Shown: positions 27,562-35,761 of the stretch, one piece after another
Layout of the letters: the number at the start of each line of letters is the position of its first letter
Numbering within the stretch: the stretch's first letter is position 1
Origin: Pantoea alhagi
GTDB taxonomy: Bacteria > Pseudomonadota > Gammaproteobacteria > Enterobacterales > Enterobacteriaceae
Assembly: GCF_002101395.1 (NCBI RefSeq)
Contig: NZ_CP019706.1
Location: 2,976,001-3,040,000, forward strand
DNA: 64,000 nt
Direction of reading: 5' to 3'
The notes under the pieces: generated by a model
The model's input: only the letters and a program-made list of their open reading frames with translations
Databases searched by the model: none
Told to the model about the DNA's origin: nothing
Position numbers and translations under genes: made by a program

Positions 27562-27589
27562 AAAGGCGCGACGAAAGTTGCGCCTTTTT
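27562..27589 (+). terminator. Terminator of lysP
   Basis: AAAGGCGC pairs with GCGCCTTTTT around a loop of about ten bases, 25 bases after the lysP stop. Confidence 0.88.
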
Positions 27590-27618
27590 GTTATCTGGTA
27601 CGATGCCACAAATTGCAT

Positions 27619-27633
27619 TGATAACCATTATCA
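27619..27633. promoter_or_regulatory. Candidate Fur box ahead of the FecCD-type transporter
   Basis: TGATAACCATTATCA matches the 7-1-7 Fur motif (TGATAATnATTATCA) at all but one position. It lies about 140 bases ahead of the permease gene on the plus strand. Iron repression of the transporter is inferred. Confidence 0.75.
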
Positions 27634-27775
27634 TTTGTTTTATTGTTCCAGCCCTTACCGCTGGGCCTTCGGCCAGCGGCGGAGCAGGGCGGCGCGCACA
27701 TTTTATTGCGACTCCACTAACGCAAGGAAGACAGACCACCCGCGCCGGAAATAACGGATATTGACAGGATTTAAC

Positions 27776-28858
27776 ATGAGTGTGACACCCGAATCCGCCC
27801 ACTATGCCAGCGCTAAACTGCCTGAGCAGGTGATGGGACGCTACCGCCAGCTGTTACGGCACCGCCTGATGATGATGGGCCTGCTGCTGCTGGCTATTCT
27901 GGCCTCGCTAATCTTCGATTTTACCCTTGGCCCTTCCGGCCTGACGCTGGAGACACTCTGGCATACTTTGCTGCAGCCGGAGAGCGTAGATGCCGGAACA
28001 CGCGTTATCGTGTGGGAAATCCGCCTGCCCTATGCACTGATGGCAGTGGTGGTGGGCCTGGCGCTTGGCCTGGCCGGCGCGGAAATGCAAACCATCCTGA
28101 ATAATCCGCTGGCCAGCCCGTTTACGCTGGGCGTTTCATCCGCTGCGGCGTTCGGTGCCGCGCTGGCCATTATTCTCGGCATCGGCATTCCCGGTATCCC
28201 CGATCAGTGGTTTATCTCCGGCAACGCTTTTGTCTTTGCGCTGTTTGCTGCGCTGATGCTGGATGGCGTCACGCGCTGGACACGGGTCGCCACCTCCGGC
28301 GTGGTGCTGTTTGGTATTGCGCTGGTGTTTACCTTTAATGCCCTGGTCTCCATGCTGCAGTTTATCGCCAGCGAAGATACGTTGCAGGGGCTGGTGTTCT
28401 GGACCATGGGCAGTCTGGCGCGCGCCTCCTGGGACAAGCTGGGCATTTTAAGCGCGGCGGTGCTGCTGCTGCTGCCGTTCTCCCTGATGAGTTCATGGAA
28501 GCTGACCGCGCTGCGCCTCGGTGAAGATCGTGCTATCAGCTTTGGCATCGACGTGCGTCGTCTGCGTCTCGGCACGCTGCTGCGTATCAGTATCCTTTCG
28601 GCGCTGGCGGTGGCTTTTGTCGGGCCGATCGGCTTTATTGGCCTGGTTGCGCCGCATATCTCCCGACTGATATTCGGTGAAGATCACCGCTTCTACCTGC
28701 CTGCCAGCGCGCTGACCGGCGCGCTGGTGCTGTCGATGGCCTCTGTGGCTTCCAAAAATCTGATCCCGGGCATCATTATTCCGGTCGGCATCGTTACGTC
28801 GCTGGTCGGCGTGCCGTTTTTCCTGACCATTATTCTGCGTCATCGGGGGAATGTCTGA
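27776..28858 (+). CDS. FecCD-family iron/siderophore ABC transporter permease
   Basis: A 360-residue permease of the BtuC/FecCD family with about ten helices. The family motif GLAGAEMQTILNNPLASPF and the cytoplasmic coupling segment FVGPIGFIGLVAPHISRL are clear. It should form the membrane part of a siderophore or haem-type importer; the substrate cannot be told. The ATG at 27776 has CAGGAT upstream. Its stop overlaps the ATPase start (TGATG). No substrate-binding protein gene lies nearby, so the partner must be elsewhere. A Fur box lies upstream. Confidence 0.9.
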   Translation: MSVTPESAHYASAKLPEQVMGRYRQLLRHRLMMMGLLLLAILASLIFDFTLGPSGLTLETLWHTLLQPESVDAGTRVIVWEIRLPYALMAVVVGLALGLAGAEMQTILNNPLASPFTLGVSSAAAFGAALAIILGIGIPGIPDQWFISGNAFVFALFAALMLDGVTRWTRVATSGVVLFGIALVFTFNALVSMLQFIASEDTLQGLVFWTMGSLARASWDKLGILSAAVLLLLPFSLMSSWKLTALRLGEDRAISFGIDVRRLRLGTLLRISILSALAVAFVGPIGFIGLVAPHISRLIFGEDHRFYLPASALTGALVLSMASVASKNLIPGIIIPVGIVTSLVGVPFFLTIILRHRGNV

Positions 28859-29646
28859 TGGAAGGTTTACAAATCCGTAGGTTTCACACGGGCTATCCGA
28901 AACGTAAAGTCATTGAAAACCTCAATGTTCCCCGGCTGCCGCGCGGAAAAATCACCGTGCTGCTGGGGCCAAACGGCTGCGGTAAATCAACGTTGCTGCG
29001 TTCCCTGGCTGGCCTGAACCCGGCCCAGGGCGAACTCTGGCTTAACGGTGAAGAGTTGATGGCACAGCCGTTTGCGCGCCGTGCGGAAAAAGTGGTTTAT
29101 CTGCCACAGTCGCTGCCGGCGGGCGTGCATTTACACGTTCTGGAATCCATTATTGTTGCTCAGCGCGCCTCCGGAGGTTACGGAGGAAGCGCCGTCAGCG
29201 AAGCGGAAGTCATGGTGCTGCTGGAACAGTTGGGTATTGCGCATCTGGCATTAAGCTATCTTGATCAGCTTTCCGGCGGGCAAAAACAGCTGGTGGGATT
29301 AGCGCAATCATTAATTCGACGCCCGCAGCTGTTATTGCTGGACGAACCGCTAAGCGCGCTCGATTTAAATTATCAGTTTCACGTAATGGATTTAGTGCGG
29401 CGGGAAACCCAACTGCGAAATATTGTTACTCTGGTTGTGGTTCACGACATTAATATTGCGCTGCGCCATGCAGAGCATGTATTGATGCTCCAGCAGGGCA
29501 GGTTAATTGCTGATGGTGAACCGGAAACGGTCATTACAGCGGAAAGCCTGGCCAAAGTATATGGTGTGCGTGGACGCATTGAGCGCTGCTCACAGGGCTC
29601 GCCGCAGGTACTTATTGACGGACTGGTGGCGGAACCCGGCCTGTAA
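28858..29646 (+). CDS. FecE-like ABC transporter ATPase
   Basis: A 262-residue ATPase. Walker A is GPNGCGKST, the Q-loop region is VVYLPQSLPAG, the signature is LSGGQKQLV, Walker B is LLLLDEPLSALD and the switch His is in VVVHD. It belongs to the iron-chelate/vitamin B12 (FecE/BtuD) group. It overlaps the permease gene by one base. It is followed by an inverted repeat at 29655-29695 that may end the transcript. Confidence 0.92.
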   Translation: MEGLQIRRFHTGYPKRKVIENLNVPRLPRGKITVLLGPNGCGKSTLLRSLAGLNPAQGELWLNGEELMAQPFARRAEKVVYLPQSLPAGVHLHVLESIIVAQRASGGYGGSAVSEAEVMVLLEQLGIAHLALSYLDQLSGGQKQLVGLAQSLIRRPQLLLLDEPLSALDLNYQFHVMDLVRRETQLRNIVTLVVVHDINIALRHAEHVLMLQQGRLIADGEPETVITAESLAKVYGVRGRIERCSQGSPQVLIDGLVAEPGL

Positions 29647-29654
29647 TTCCTTTA

Positions 29655-29695
29655 GCCCTTATTTAAAGCGCTACTACACGGCAATAAATAAGGGC
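29655..29695. repeat. Inverted repeat after the iron transporter operon
   Basis: GCCCTTATTTA (29655-29665) and TAAATAAGGGC (29685-29695) are perfect 11-bp arms separated by 19 bases. There is no T run, so a terminator role is only possible; mRNA 3' stabilisation is another reading. Confidence 0.6.
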
Positions 29696-29791
29696 GGGAT
29701 ACAAGCGAATCATCAAGGGAACAGTTAATAACGTCCTGTTGATTGTGGTAGCGCCCGGGGCGCAGGGACGTGCGCCCACTGAACAATCTGT

Positions 29792-30373
29792 TTAATTACC
29801 TGCTGGCATGCCTATCTGCTGGGCAGATTTTAGGTGCTGCTCAACGACCGGCGTGTGTGCCTCGGCCAGAGTCTTCACATCCGGATCCGTGATGTTCATG
29901 GCATCACTCTGCAGCCTCGACAGCACCATCTTGTGGTCTTTGATGCCAGCGTTTTCCATATACATCTTGTCAAATGCGTCGCCGCTCTGCTTTTCCAGCA
30001 TGGTGGCTATGGCCTTGTGGCTGGCGTCCGGCTCAGTCGGCAGAGTCACGCCTTTTTGTTGGGCAACCGCCTGTACTTTGGTCAAGGCTCCGCCGTGGTC
30101 GTCGACCATCTGCTGAGCGAACGCTTTGACTTCACTGCTTTGGGCCTTGCTCAGCGCGATTTTGGCGGCGGCGATTTCATTGATATTGGCCTGCGCCATG
30201 TCCTTCAACGCTTTTTCGTCGCCAGAGCTGAGCCTTGCGCTCGATCCGGTCTGGCCTGAGGCGCTACTCTGCGCGGCGCTCGTCGGCGTCTGAGCTTGCA
30301 CGCTGACCGCGCTGAACATAACTGTTACTGCCGATACGGCCAGCAGCCCTTTCAGGGTTTTATTCTTTAACAT
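29792..30373 (-). CDS. Exported DUF4142 protein
   Basis: A 193-residue protein with a signal peptide (MLKNKTLKGLLAVSAVTVMF...VQAQ). A Ser/Gln-rich linker follows, and then a DUF4142 helical domain (KDMAQANINEIAAAKIALSK and FAQQMVDDHGGAL). DUF4142 proteins are periplasmic or outer, ferritin-like helical bundles, often seen near stress genes; none has a firm function here. The ATG at 30373 is preceded by CGGAGAG; the upstream in-frame start has none. It marks the start of the more variable region. Confidence 0.85.
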   Translation of the reverse strand: MLKNKTLKGLLAVSAVTVMFSAVSVQAQTPTSAAQSSASGQTGSSARLSSGDEKALKDMAQANINEIAAAKIALSKAQSSEVKAFAQQMVDDHGGALTKVQAVAQQKGVTLPTEPDASHKAIATMLEKQSGDAFDKMYMENAGIKDHKMVLSRLQSDAMNITDPDVKTLAEAHTPVVEQHLKSAQQIGMPAGN

Positions 30374-30857
30374 TTTGCTCTCCGGATGGTCATGGGTAAG
30401 GTTGATGCCAGGCAATTAACCGTGCGTAACCTCGTATGTAAATTGCTACTGCAATAGTCAGTATAGTGGATTAGCGATTTAAGGCAGGAGATTGAGTTAT
30501 GGATCTCCACGGAGGACGGCAGGAAATGCGGAAGCAAAGAAGCGGAAATTGCACAGCACGGAGTTCAAAGGCTAAGGTCGGGCTGGAGGCATCCTGCTCA
30601 CGAACACGCGCAACTGATCCGGTAGATACGAGAAGCCATGAGCGCCGACGCACGTCTGTTTGCCACTATCACCAGTAATAGCGGCAGGCTCTGCTGACAA
30701 TTTTTCAATCAAAAAAACGTAATTTTGGAGAAAGGGGATCTGATTTTGCAGCTGTTTTCATGGTAATCCCCTTGGTAAAAATATCCGTCAGGATAGAAGA
30801 GGCTGATGATAAATACACCATCTTTGAATGCTTAAAAACTACGGGCATTAACTTTTG
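30374..30857. other. Gene-free stretch with decayed IS fragment
   Basis: About 480 bases between the DUF4142 gene and the first SDR gene. A short transposase-like fragment is visible (30525-30592). Nothing else is recognisable. Confidence 0.5.
30525..30592 (+). mobile_element. Remnant of IS3-family transposase OrfA
   Basis: One frame reads NAEAKKRKLHSTEFK (from 30525) and then shifts into AKVGLEA (to 30592). Together these resemble the start of IS3-family OrfA (RKLHSxEFKAKVxLEAL). The frame shift and the loss of the rest of the element show it is dead. The match is from memory of the family motif. Confidence 0.55.
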
Positions 30858-31604
30858 TCAGGTTTGAGATGCTCCTCCATCAGCGAACAGCTCAATGCCG
30901 TTTACATAACCTGCGGCATCACTGGCCAGAAATGTTGCAACAGCAGCAATTTCTTCAGGCTCACCAATACGCCCCAGGGGACTCTTTGCGGTCAAGAAAG
31001 AGAGCCCTTCTTTGGCCTTTTCTCCAAATGCGGCTCTGAGTGACTCTGTATTAACAGGACCGGGGCTGACGATATTTATGCGTATACCGGAACCATGCAG
31101 CTCTGTAACCCAGCTTCTTACCATGTTCCTGACTGCAGCTTTGGTCGCACCATAAATACTCATGTCTGGACCCGGATCCACAGAGGCCGTCGAACCAATG
31201 ATGATTACGCTTGAATCTTTACCAAGCAGAGGTAAAGCCTGCTGAACTGTCAGCACCACGCCTTTAACATTTGTTGCGAACTGGTCATCAATCTGTTTTT
31301 CAGTTATTTCACCAAGTGGGGCATGGATCCCGCTGCCAGCATTAGCAACAAGAATATCAATGCGACCAAATTCAGCTTTAACCCTTTCATAAAGCGCATC
31401 CAGACTTATCTTGCTGCTGACATCAGCAACGATACCTTTTGCATTTTCCCCTAAAGTCATTACCGCCTTTTTAAGCGTTTCTTCCGTCCGGCCGGTGATG
31501 ACAATATTTGCGCCTTCATCGATAAGGCTTTTCGCTATAGCCAGACCAATGCCGCTGCTGCCACCAGTGATAACGGCAAATTTTTTGTTAAGTGACTGAT
31601 TCAT
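30858..31604 (-). CDS. Short-chain dehydrogenase/reductase SDR-1 (TetR-controlled?)
   Basis: A 248-residue classical SDR. The cofactor motif is TGGSSGIG (residues about 14-21), NAG is in ILVANAG, the catalytic Ser lies in GSTAS and Tyr/Lys in YGATKAA. The protein ends in FADGGASQT. It should be an NAD(P)-dependent oxidoreductase of an unknown carbonyl or alcohol. It is clearly a paralogue of the SDR at 37704-38450: same length and similar throughout. The ribosome binding site is weak. It is divergent from the tetR-type gene, and its promoter -10 box lies inside a palindromic operator. Confidence 0.92.
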   Translation of the reverse strand: MNQSLNKKFAVITGGSSGIGLAIAKSLIDEGANIVITGRTEETLKKAVMTLGENAKGIVADVSSKISLDALYERVKAEFGRIDILVANAGSGIHAPLGEITEKQIDDQFATNVKGVVLTVQQALPLLGKDSSVIIIGSTASVDPGPDMSIYGATKAAVRNMVRSWVTELHGSGIRINIVSPGPVNTESLRAAFGEKAKEGLSFLTAKSPLGRIGEPEEIAAVATFLASDAAGYVNGIELFADGGASQT

Positions 31605-31624
31605 ATGTATACCATATTGGTTTG

Positions 31625-31640
31625 TGTAGTGGTCACTATA
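31625..31640. promoter_or_regulatory. Palindromic operator A on the SDR-1 promoter
   Basis: TGTAGTGGTCACTATA differs at two of 16 positions from the perfect palindrome at 38483-38498. It covers the predicted -10 box of SDR-1, so a bound repressor would block transcription. The likely binder is the adjacent TetR-type protein. Confidence 0.7.
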
Positions 31641-31663
31641 TGCAGGCCTGAACGGGCTGTCAT
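31635..31663 (-). promoter_or_regulatory. Promoter of SDR-1
   Basis: On the minus strand a -35 box ATGACA (31663-31658), a 17-bp spacer and a -10 box TATAGT (31640-31635); each box matches consensus at five of six positions. Confidence 0.65.
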
Positions 31664-31671
31664 TAACTTAT

Positions 31672-31687
31672 TGTAGCGATCGCTAAA
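31672..31687. promoter_or_regulatory. Palindromic operator B upstream of the tetR-type gene
   Basis: TGTAGCGATCGCTAAA has a perfect inner palindrome (TAGCGATCGCTA) and matches the 38483-38498 site at 13 of 16 positions. It lies about 60 bases ahead of the regulator's start, suggesting self-control. Confidence 0.6.
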
Positions 31688-31742
31688 GAAAAGTTTTAAG
31701 ATGACAACTGACATACTTCTGGCGTAACGGGGAGATGGATAT

Positions 31743-32342
31743 ATGAGTGATACCGAAAAAGTGTTAAAGCCACGCAGGCGAACGTTTGACAGAGAGTCCG
31801 GCGTGCAGACGGCTAAAGCGCTGTTTCACCAGCATGGTTATGATGCTGTAGGCATAACGGAACTGACGAAGGCGCTGAATATAAATCCCCCCAGCCTGTA
31901 CGCCGCTTACGGCAGTAAAGCGGGGCTGTTTGAGCGCTGCCTGGAGCTGTATGTTGCCGAAGGAAACCTGCCGGCTGACAAAATTCTGACGCCGGGCAGA
32001 CCGTTGCATGAGGCCGTTGCCGACCTTTTTGTTACTGCTGCACGTTTGTACGCCCGGTCTCCGGTACAGCGGGGCTGTCTTGTGGCTGAAGGTATGCGTG
32101 CTGATGATCCGCAGGCCCGGGAACTGGCATGTCGCTATGGTGAAGCAGGAATTGAGTTCATCAGAAACTATATCCGGCAGTATGAGCCTGTACGGGACCG
32201 CGAACTTTCTGATTATGTTGTGACAACGCTGCGGGGCTTTTCCTCCGCCGCTGCAACGGGCCTGTCAAAAGCCAGGTTAACTGCTGTGGCTCAACTGGCC
32301 GGTCAGGCATTCAGCGCTTTGCTGACTCCAGCAAATGTTTAA
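31743..32342 (+). CDS. TetR-family transcriptional regulator
   Basis: A 199-residue TetR protein. The N-terminal helix-turn-helix is at about residues 18-62 (ALFHQHGYDAVGITELTKAL followed by NINPPSLYAAYGSKAGLFERCL). A ligand-binding helical domain follows (LYARSPVQRGCLVAEG). This subgroup is often found beside SDR genes. It is divergent from SDR-1 with two related palindromes between, and 16 bases ahead of a VOC gene on its own strand. Its ligand is unknown. Confidence 0.92.
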   Translation: MSDTEKVLKPRRRTFDRESGVQTAKALFHQHGYDAVGITELTKALNINPPSLYAAYGSKAGLFERCLELYVAEGNLPADKILTPGRPLHEAVADLFVTAARLYARSPVQRGCLVAEGMRADDPQARELACRYGEAGIEFIRNYIRQYEPVRDRELSDYVVTTLRGFSSAAATGLSKARLTAVAQLAGQAFSALLTPANV

Positions 32343-32358
32343 CCCGGAGGTAAAAGCG

Positions 32359-32751
32359 ATGTCCATTATCGACCATATTGAAATTGCCGTAAAAAATGCT
32401 CAGGTATCGCTCAGGTTCTTTGAAGCAGCCCTCGCTCCGCTGGGATTCAGCCTGATTATTTCTGTGCCACCGGAGCGAACTCTTACAGGTGGTTCCCGGT
32501 ATGGGCTGGGCCCGCATGGATACCCGAGGCTGTGGCTGCACGATAAAGACAAGCCTGGCGCTTCAGTGCACCTGGCTTTTGCTGCAAGCGAGCGCGTCAC
32601 AGTTGATGAATTCTGGCGAGCCGCTGTACTGGCGGGCGGCAGGGACAATGGCGCGCCGGGAATTCGCCACCATTACCATTCCCACTATTACGCGGCTTTT
32701 ATCCTTGATCCGGACGGTAATAATATTGAAATGGTGTGTCAAAACGCATGA
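32359..32751 (+). CDS. VOC-fold (glyoxalase/dioxygenase-like) protein VOC-1
   Basis: A 130-residue vicinal-oxygen-chelate protein. It opens with IIDHIEIAVKNAQVSLRFFE, has VHLAFAASERVTVDEFW in the middle, and ends YYAAFILDPDGNNIEMVCQN, where His and Glu are the usual metal positions. Substrate is unknown. The ATG at 32359 is chosen because GGAGG lies eight bases upstream. It is likely co-transcribed with the tetR-type gene. Its DNGAPG...HYH segment is also found in the VOC protein at 34275-34676, so the two are paralogues. Confidence 0.88.
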   Translation: MSIIDHIEIAVKNAQVSLRFFEAALAPLGFSLIISVPPERTLTGGSRYGLGPHGYPRLWLHDKDKPGASVHLAFAASERVTVDEFWRAAVLAGGRDNGAPGIRHHYHSHYYAAFILDPDGNNIEMVCQNA

Positions 32752-32876
32752 GTAAGGCTGCCGGTTGTCACTCTGCGAAATAAATCACCTCTGAGGTCCG
32801 GCGGCCTGCGACTGACTGAGTAAAACATCGTGAGGTCAGTGATTGCTTTATTACGCCAGCAAAGACAACAATCTTA

Positions 32877-33791
32877 CTAAACATTATTATCCATAAAGCT
32901 TTCTGCATCACCGGTCTCCTTGCGGAGATTTGCAGCATCCTTTAAAGGGGAGCGGCCAAAGAACCGGGCGTAATCTCGATTAAATTGGGGCACGCTGCGA
33001 TAACCCACCTCCATAGCAACAGACGTGACGCTCTGCTGCCGCGCCAGTAGTTTGGTTCTGGCATGAAGAAGGCGGACGCGTTTCTGATACTGGACCGGAC
33101 TCATATTTGTTACGGACTTAAAATGACGATGAAAAGCCGATACGCTCATGGCTTCCTGCCCAGCCAGTGATTCAACCACGAACTCTGACGCAAAATTGTG
33201 TCTTATCCAGCGAATGGCATTGCCAATGCGCGCCAGCATCGTTCCCGGTAAAGCGATATCCCTCAGCATCCAGCCATGTGGGCCTTTCAGAACATGATAA
33301 AGGATTTCCCGCTCATACACCGGTGAGAGCGCAGGGATGTCTTCAGGCGTTTTCATCAGACGAAGCATTCTTACCCAGGCATCCAGCAGTTCGGGCGTAA
33401 CGGCGGCTACAGAAAAAGCACCCGACTGTGGATCAGCCCTCAGGGGGGGTAAATCAGCCAGCAGCGTCGCAATCCGTTCCGGCGTCAGAGTCAGGCTGAC
33501 AGCAAGATAAGGTGCGCCACTGTCATCAGGATGTACGTCGCCTACCGCTGGCAAATCGACTGACATAACAAAATAAGAAGCAGGATCGTAATTGAATATC
33601 CGGTTACCTACCGTCATGGATTTACTGCCCCGCAGTATGAGATTAATCATCGGCTCATAGACCGCAGCCAGCGCATGCGCGGGGACATCACCCTGCACCA
33701 TTGCCACCCGCGGGATACCGGTTTCGGTTCGCCAGTTTCGGGCATGGGCTGTCAGCTGACGTAACTCATCAAGCAAGGGGGCCTGTGTCAC
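32877..33791 (-). CDS. AraC-family transcriptional regulator
   Basis: A 304-residue protein. The N-terminal AraC_N domain (type seen in YqhC-like regulators) includes YEPMINLILRGSKSMTVG. The C-terminal double helix-turn-helix starts near residue 200 (ESLAGQEAMSVSAFHRHFKS, then MEVGYRSVPQFNRDYARFFG). The GTG at 33791 is preferred because AGGAG lies seven bases upstream; a TTG at 33806 is possible. It is divergent from the broken SDR at 33923 and probably once controlled that cluster. Relatives often control aldehyde-reducing enzymes. Confidence 0.88.
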   Translation of the reverse strand: MTQAPLLDELRQLTAHARNWRTETGIPRVAMVQGDVPAHALAAVYEPMINLILRGSKSMTVGNRIFNYDPASYFVMSVDLPAVGDVHPDDSGAPYLAVSLTLTPERIATLLADLPPLRADPQSGAFSVAAVTPELLDAWVRMLRLMKTPEDIPALSPVYEREILYHVLKGPHGWMLRDIALPGTMLARIGNAIRWIRHNFASEFVVESLAGQEAMSVSAFHRHFKSVTNMSPVQYQKRVRLLHARTKLLARQQSVTSVAMEVGYRSVPQFNRDYARFFGRSPLKDAANLRKETGDAESFMDNNV

Positions 33792-33922
33792 CGCCAGTCT
33801 CCTCAAAATTTAAGATAAACGAGCATAAAGCAGAAAAAGGCAAGAATCGAGCAGGAACACAGAAGCCCTGTGATGACGAGTGCTTTAACCTTTTCATATC
33901 GCAATGAAAAAGGAAAAACACC

Positions 33923-34257
33923 ATGAAAATTGTACTGATCACAGGCGGCAGCGGCGGTATTGGCGCCAGCGCTGCAAGGCAGTGCGCGGCAGACGGAATG
34001 GGCGTCATCGTTACGTATAACAATCATCCGGATTCCGCTGAGGATGTAGTAAAGGAAATTGATCGCGCGGGAGGTCGGGCTGCCGCACTGAAACTTGATG
34101 TGGCCCGTACCGGCTCATTTGGCGCATTACGAAATGAGCTTAAGAATGTGCTCAGGCATATCTGGATGTCGGTTGTGTTATTGCGGGGCTGGCTTCTGAG
34201 CGTAATGGCTGGATTAACGCACAGTCAATTGAGGTCGCGGGCGGCTATCAAATCTGA
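33923..34257 (+). pseudogene. SDR gene with internal deletion and frameshift
   Basis: The first roughly 75 codons are a good SDR N-terminus (VLITGGSGGIGASAARQCAADG, then RAAALKLDVA). Near 34130-34160 the central part, with the catalytic Ser-Tyr-Lys, is missing. The reading frame then changes. In the new frame the true C-terminus appears (GLASERNGWINAQSIEVAGG) and stops at 34257. The ribosome binding site (AAAGGA) is still present. The old frame would give a 119-residue chimera ending at 34282 that cannot be an active SDR. Confidence 0.85.
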
Positions 34258-34274
34258 AATATTCGGGAGTTTTT

Positions 34275-34676
34275 ATGCTTGATCACGTGTTTCTGTCGGT
34301 CAGCGATACTGACCGTTCCGTTAAATTTTATACTGAAGCGCTTGCCCCTCTCGGCATCACGGTGCGTCATGATTATGACGGAAAAGACGGGCCTCCGGGA
34401 CATCCGGATTTGAAAGGCTTCGGTGCTCAGGGCCGGATTTTTTTCTGGCTCCGCGAAGGCGTCGTGACTCCGTCTGCCGTGCACGTCGGGTTCATTGCCC
34501 GGAACCAGACAATGGTGAATGAAGCCTATGCTGCAGCCATGCGTGCTGGCGCAACTGACAACGGTGCGCCCGGCGCCCGGCTTCACTACGATCCCCGCTA
34601 TTACGCTGCAGGTGTATTCGATCCTGATGGCTACAGCCTGGAATTTGTTTACAAGAGCTGGCAGCACCCCCAATGA
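34275..34676 (+). CDS. VOC-fold protein VOC-2
   Basis: A 133-residue glyoxalase/bleomycin-resistance/dioxygenase fold protein. It opens MLDHVFLSVSDTDRSVKFYT, with VHVGFIARN in the middle and FDPDGYSLEFVY at the end. The segment ATDNGAPGARLHYDPRYYAA mirrors VOC-1. Function is unknown. GGGAG lies ahead of the start. It overlaps the following reductase gene by four bases (ATGA), so the two are translated together. Confidence 0.88.
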   Translation: MLDHVFLSVSDTDRSVKFYTEALAPLGITVRHDYDGKDGPPGHPDLKGFGAQGRIFFWLREGVVTPSAVHVGFIARNQTMVNEAYAAAMRAGATDNGAPGARLHYDPRYYAAGVFDPDGYSLEFVYKSWQHPQ

Positions 34677-35659
34677 TGAAGACATTACTGATATATGGCG
34701 CAGCCGGTTATACGGGGCGCATGATTGCCGCACAGGCAAAAACCGCGGGTCTCAGTATCATTGTTGCTGGCAGAAAAGAGCAACCTCTGGGCGCGATCGC
34801 AGAATCACTTGATGCCGGGATGCGGGTTTTCAGCCTTGAAGATAAAGGTGAAGTGATTCGCCAACTGGAGGGAGTAAGTGTCGTGCTGAACTGTGCCGGG
34901 CCGTTCGCCGGCACGGCAGAGTCGCTGATGAGAGCCTGTATCGGGCAGGGCATTCACTACCTCGATATCACGGCAGAAATTAACGTTTACCGGCTGGCTG
35001 AATCATTGGGAGATGTGGCTGCGCGGGCGGGCAGCATGCTGATGCCGGGCGTGGGCTGGGATGTGGTGCCGACTGACTGTCTGGCGGTTCGCCTGGCACG
35101 ACAGGTACATGAACCCCGGCGACTGCGCATAGCCTTACAGGTGGCCGGCTCTATGTCCCGGGGTTCTGCTGTCAGCGCAGGTGAAATTATCGGAGCCGGT
35201 CTGCTGGAACGCGTTAACGGTACGCTGATAACGAAACAGAATACGCAACCCGGTTGGTTTGATTTTGGTGAGGGGCCTGTCGCCTGTGCGCCGCTTTCCT
35301 TTGGCGATCTGGTTACGGCATGGCATTCAACCGGTATTCCGGATATTGAGATGTTTGTTCATGTGACCGGAGATGCTTTTCCGGAGGGGGATTTGTCGCT
35401 GCTTCCTAATGGGCCCGGCCAGGAGGAGCGTGAAGCCAACCGCGCACGCGCCATAGCCGAAGTCACCGGCTCGGACGGAAATATGCAACGGGCATTAATC
35501 GAAACGGTTAACGGATATTCCTATACGCCACTTGCGGCCGTTGAGGCTGTCAGACGCGTCCTCAGCGGTGACAGCGTCCCCGGCTTTCAGACGCCGGCAA
35601 TCGTGTTTGGTGCTGAGTTTGCACTGGCAATTCCGGGTACGTCGATTCAGCTGTCCTGA
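34673..35659 (+). CDS. Saccharopine dehydrogenase-like NAD(P)-binding protein
   Basis: A 328-residue protein with a Rossmann start TLLIYGAAGYTGRMIA, VAGRK at the end of the second strand, and VVLNCAGPFAGTAE. This places it in the saccharopine dehydrogenase NADP-binding / trans-acting enoyl-reductase-like family. The middle GVGWDVVPTDCLAVRLA is common to bacterial members of unknown substrate. It overlaps VOC-2 by four bases, and a broken EamA gene follows about 100 bases later. Confidence 0.85.
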   Translation: MMKTLLIYGAAGYTGRMIAAQAKTAGLSIIVAGRKEQPLGAIAESLDAGMRVFSLEDKGEVIRQLEGVSVVLNCAGPFAGTAESLMRACIGQGIHYLDITAEINVYRLAESLGDVAARAGSMLMPGVGWDVVPTDCLAVRLARQVHEPRRLRIALQVAGSMSRGSAVSAGEIIGAGLLERVNGTLITKQNTQPGWFDFGEGPVACAPLSFGDLVTAWHSTGIPDIEMFVHVTGDAFPEGDLSLLPNGPGQEEREANRARAIAEVTGSDGNMQRALIETVNGYSYTPLAAVEAVRRVLSGDSVPGFQTPAIVFGAEFALAIPGTSIQLS

Positions 35660-35761
35660 TTGTGCTTATAAGTTGCACCGGTTAGCGGGGTATCTGCTGG
35701 CTGGTGCTTCGCATTTTTATCACTGCCTTGTTTTTCCCGTAAACGTTTCCGTGGGAGAGAT

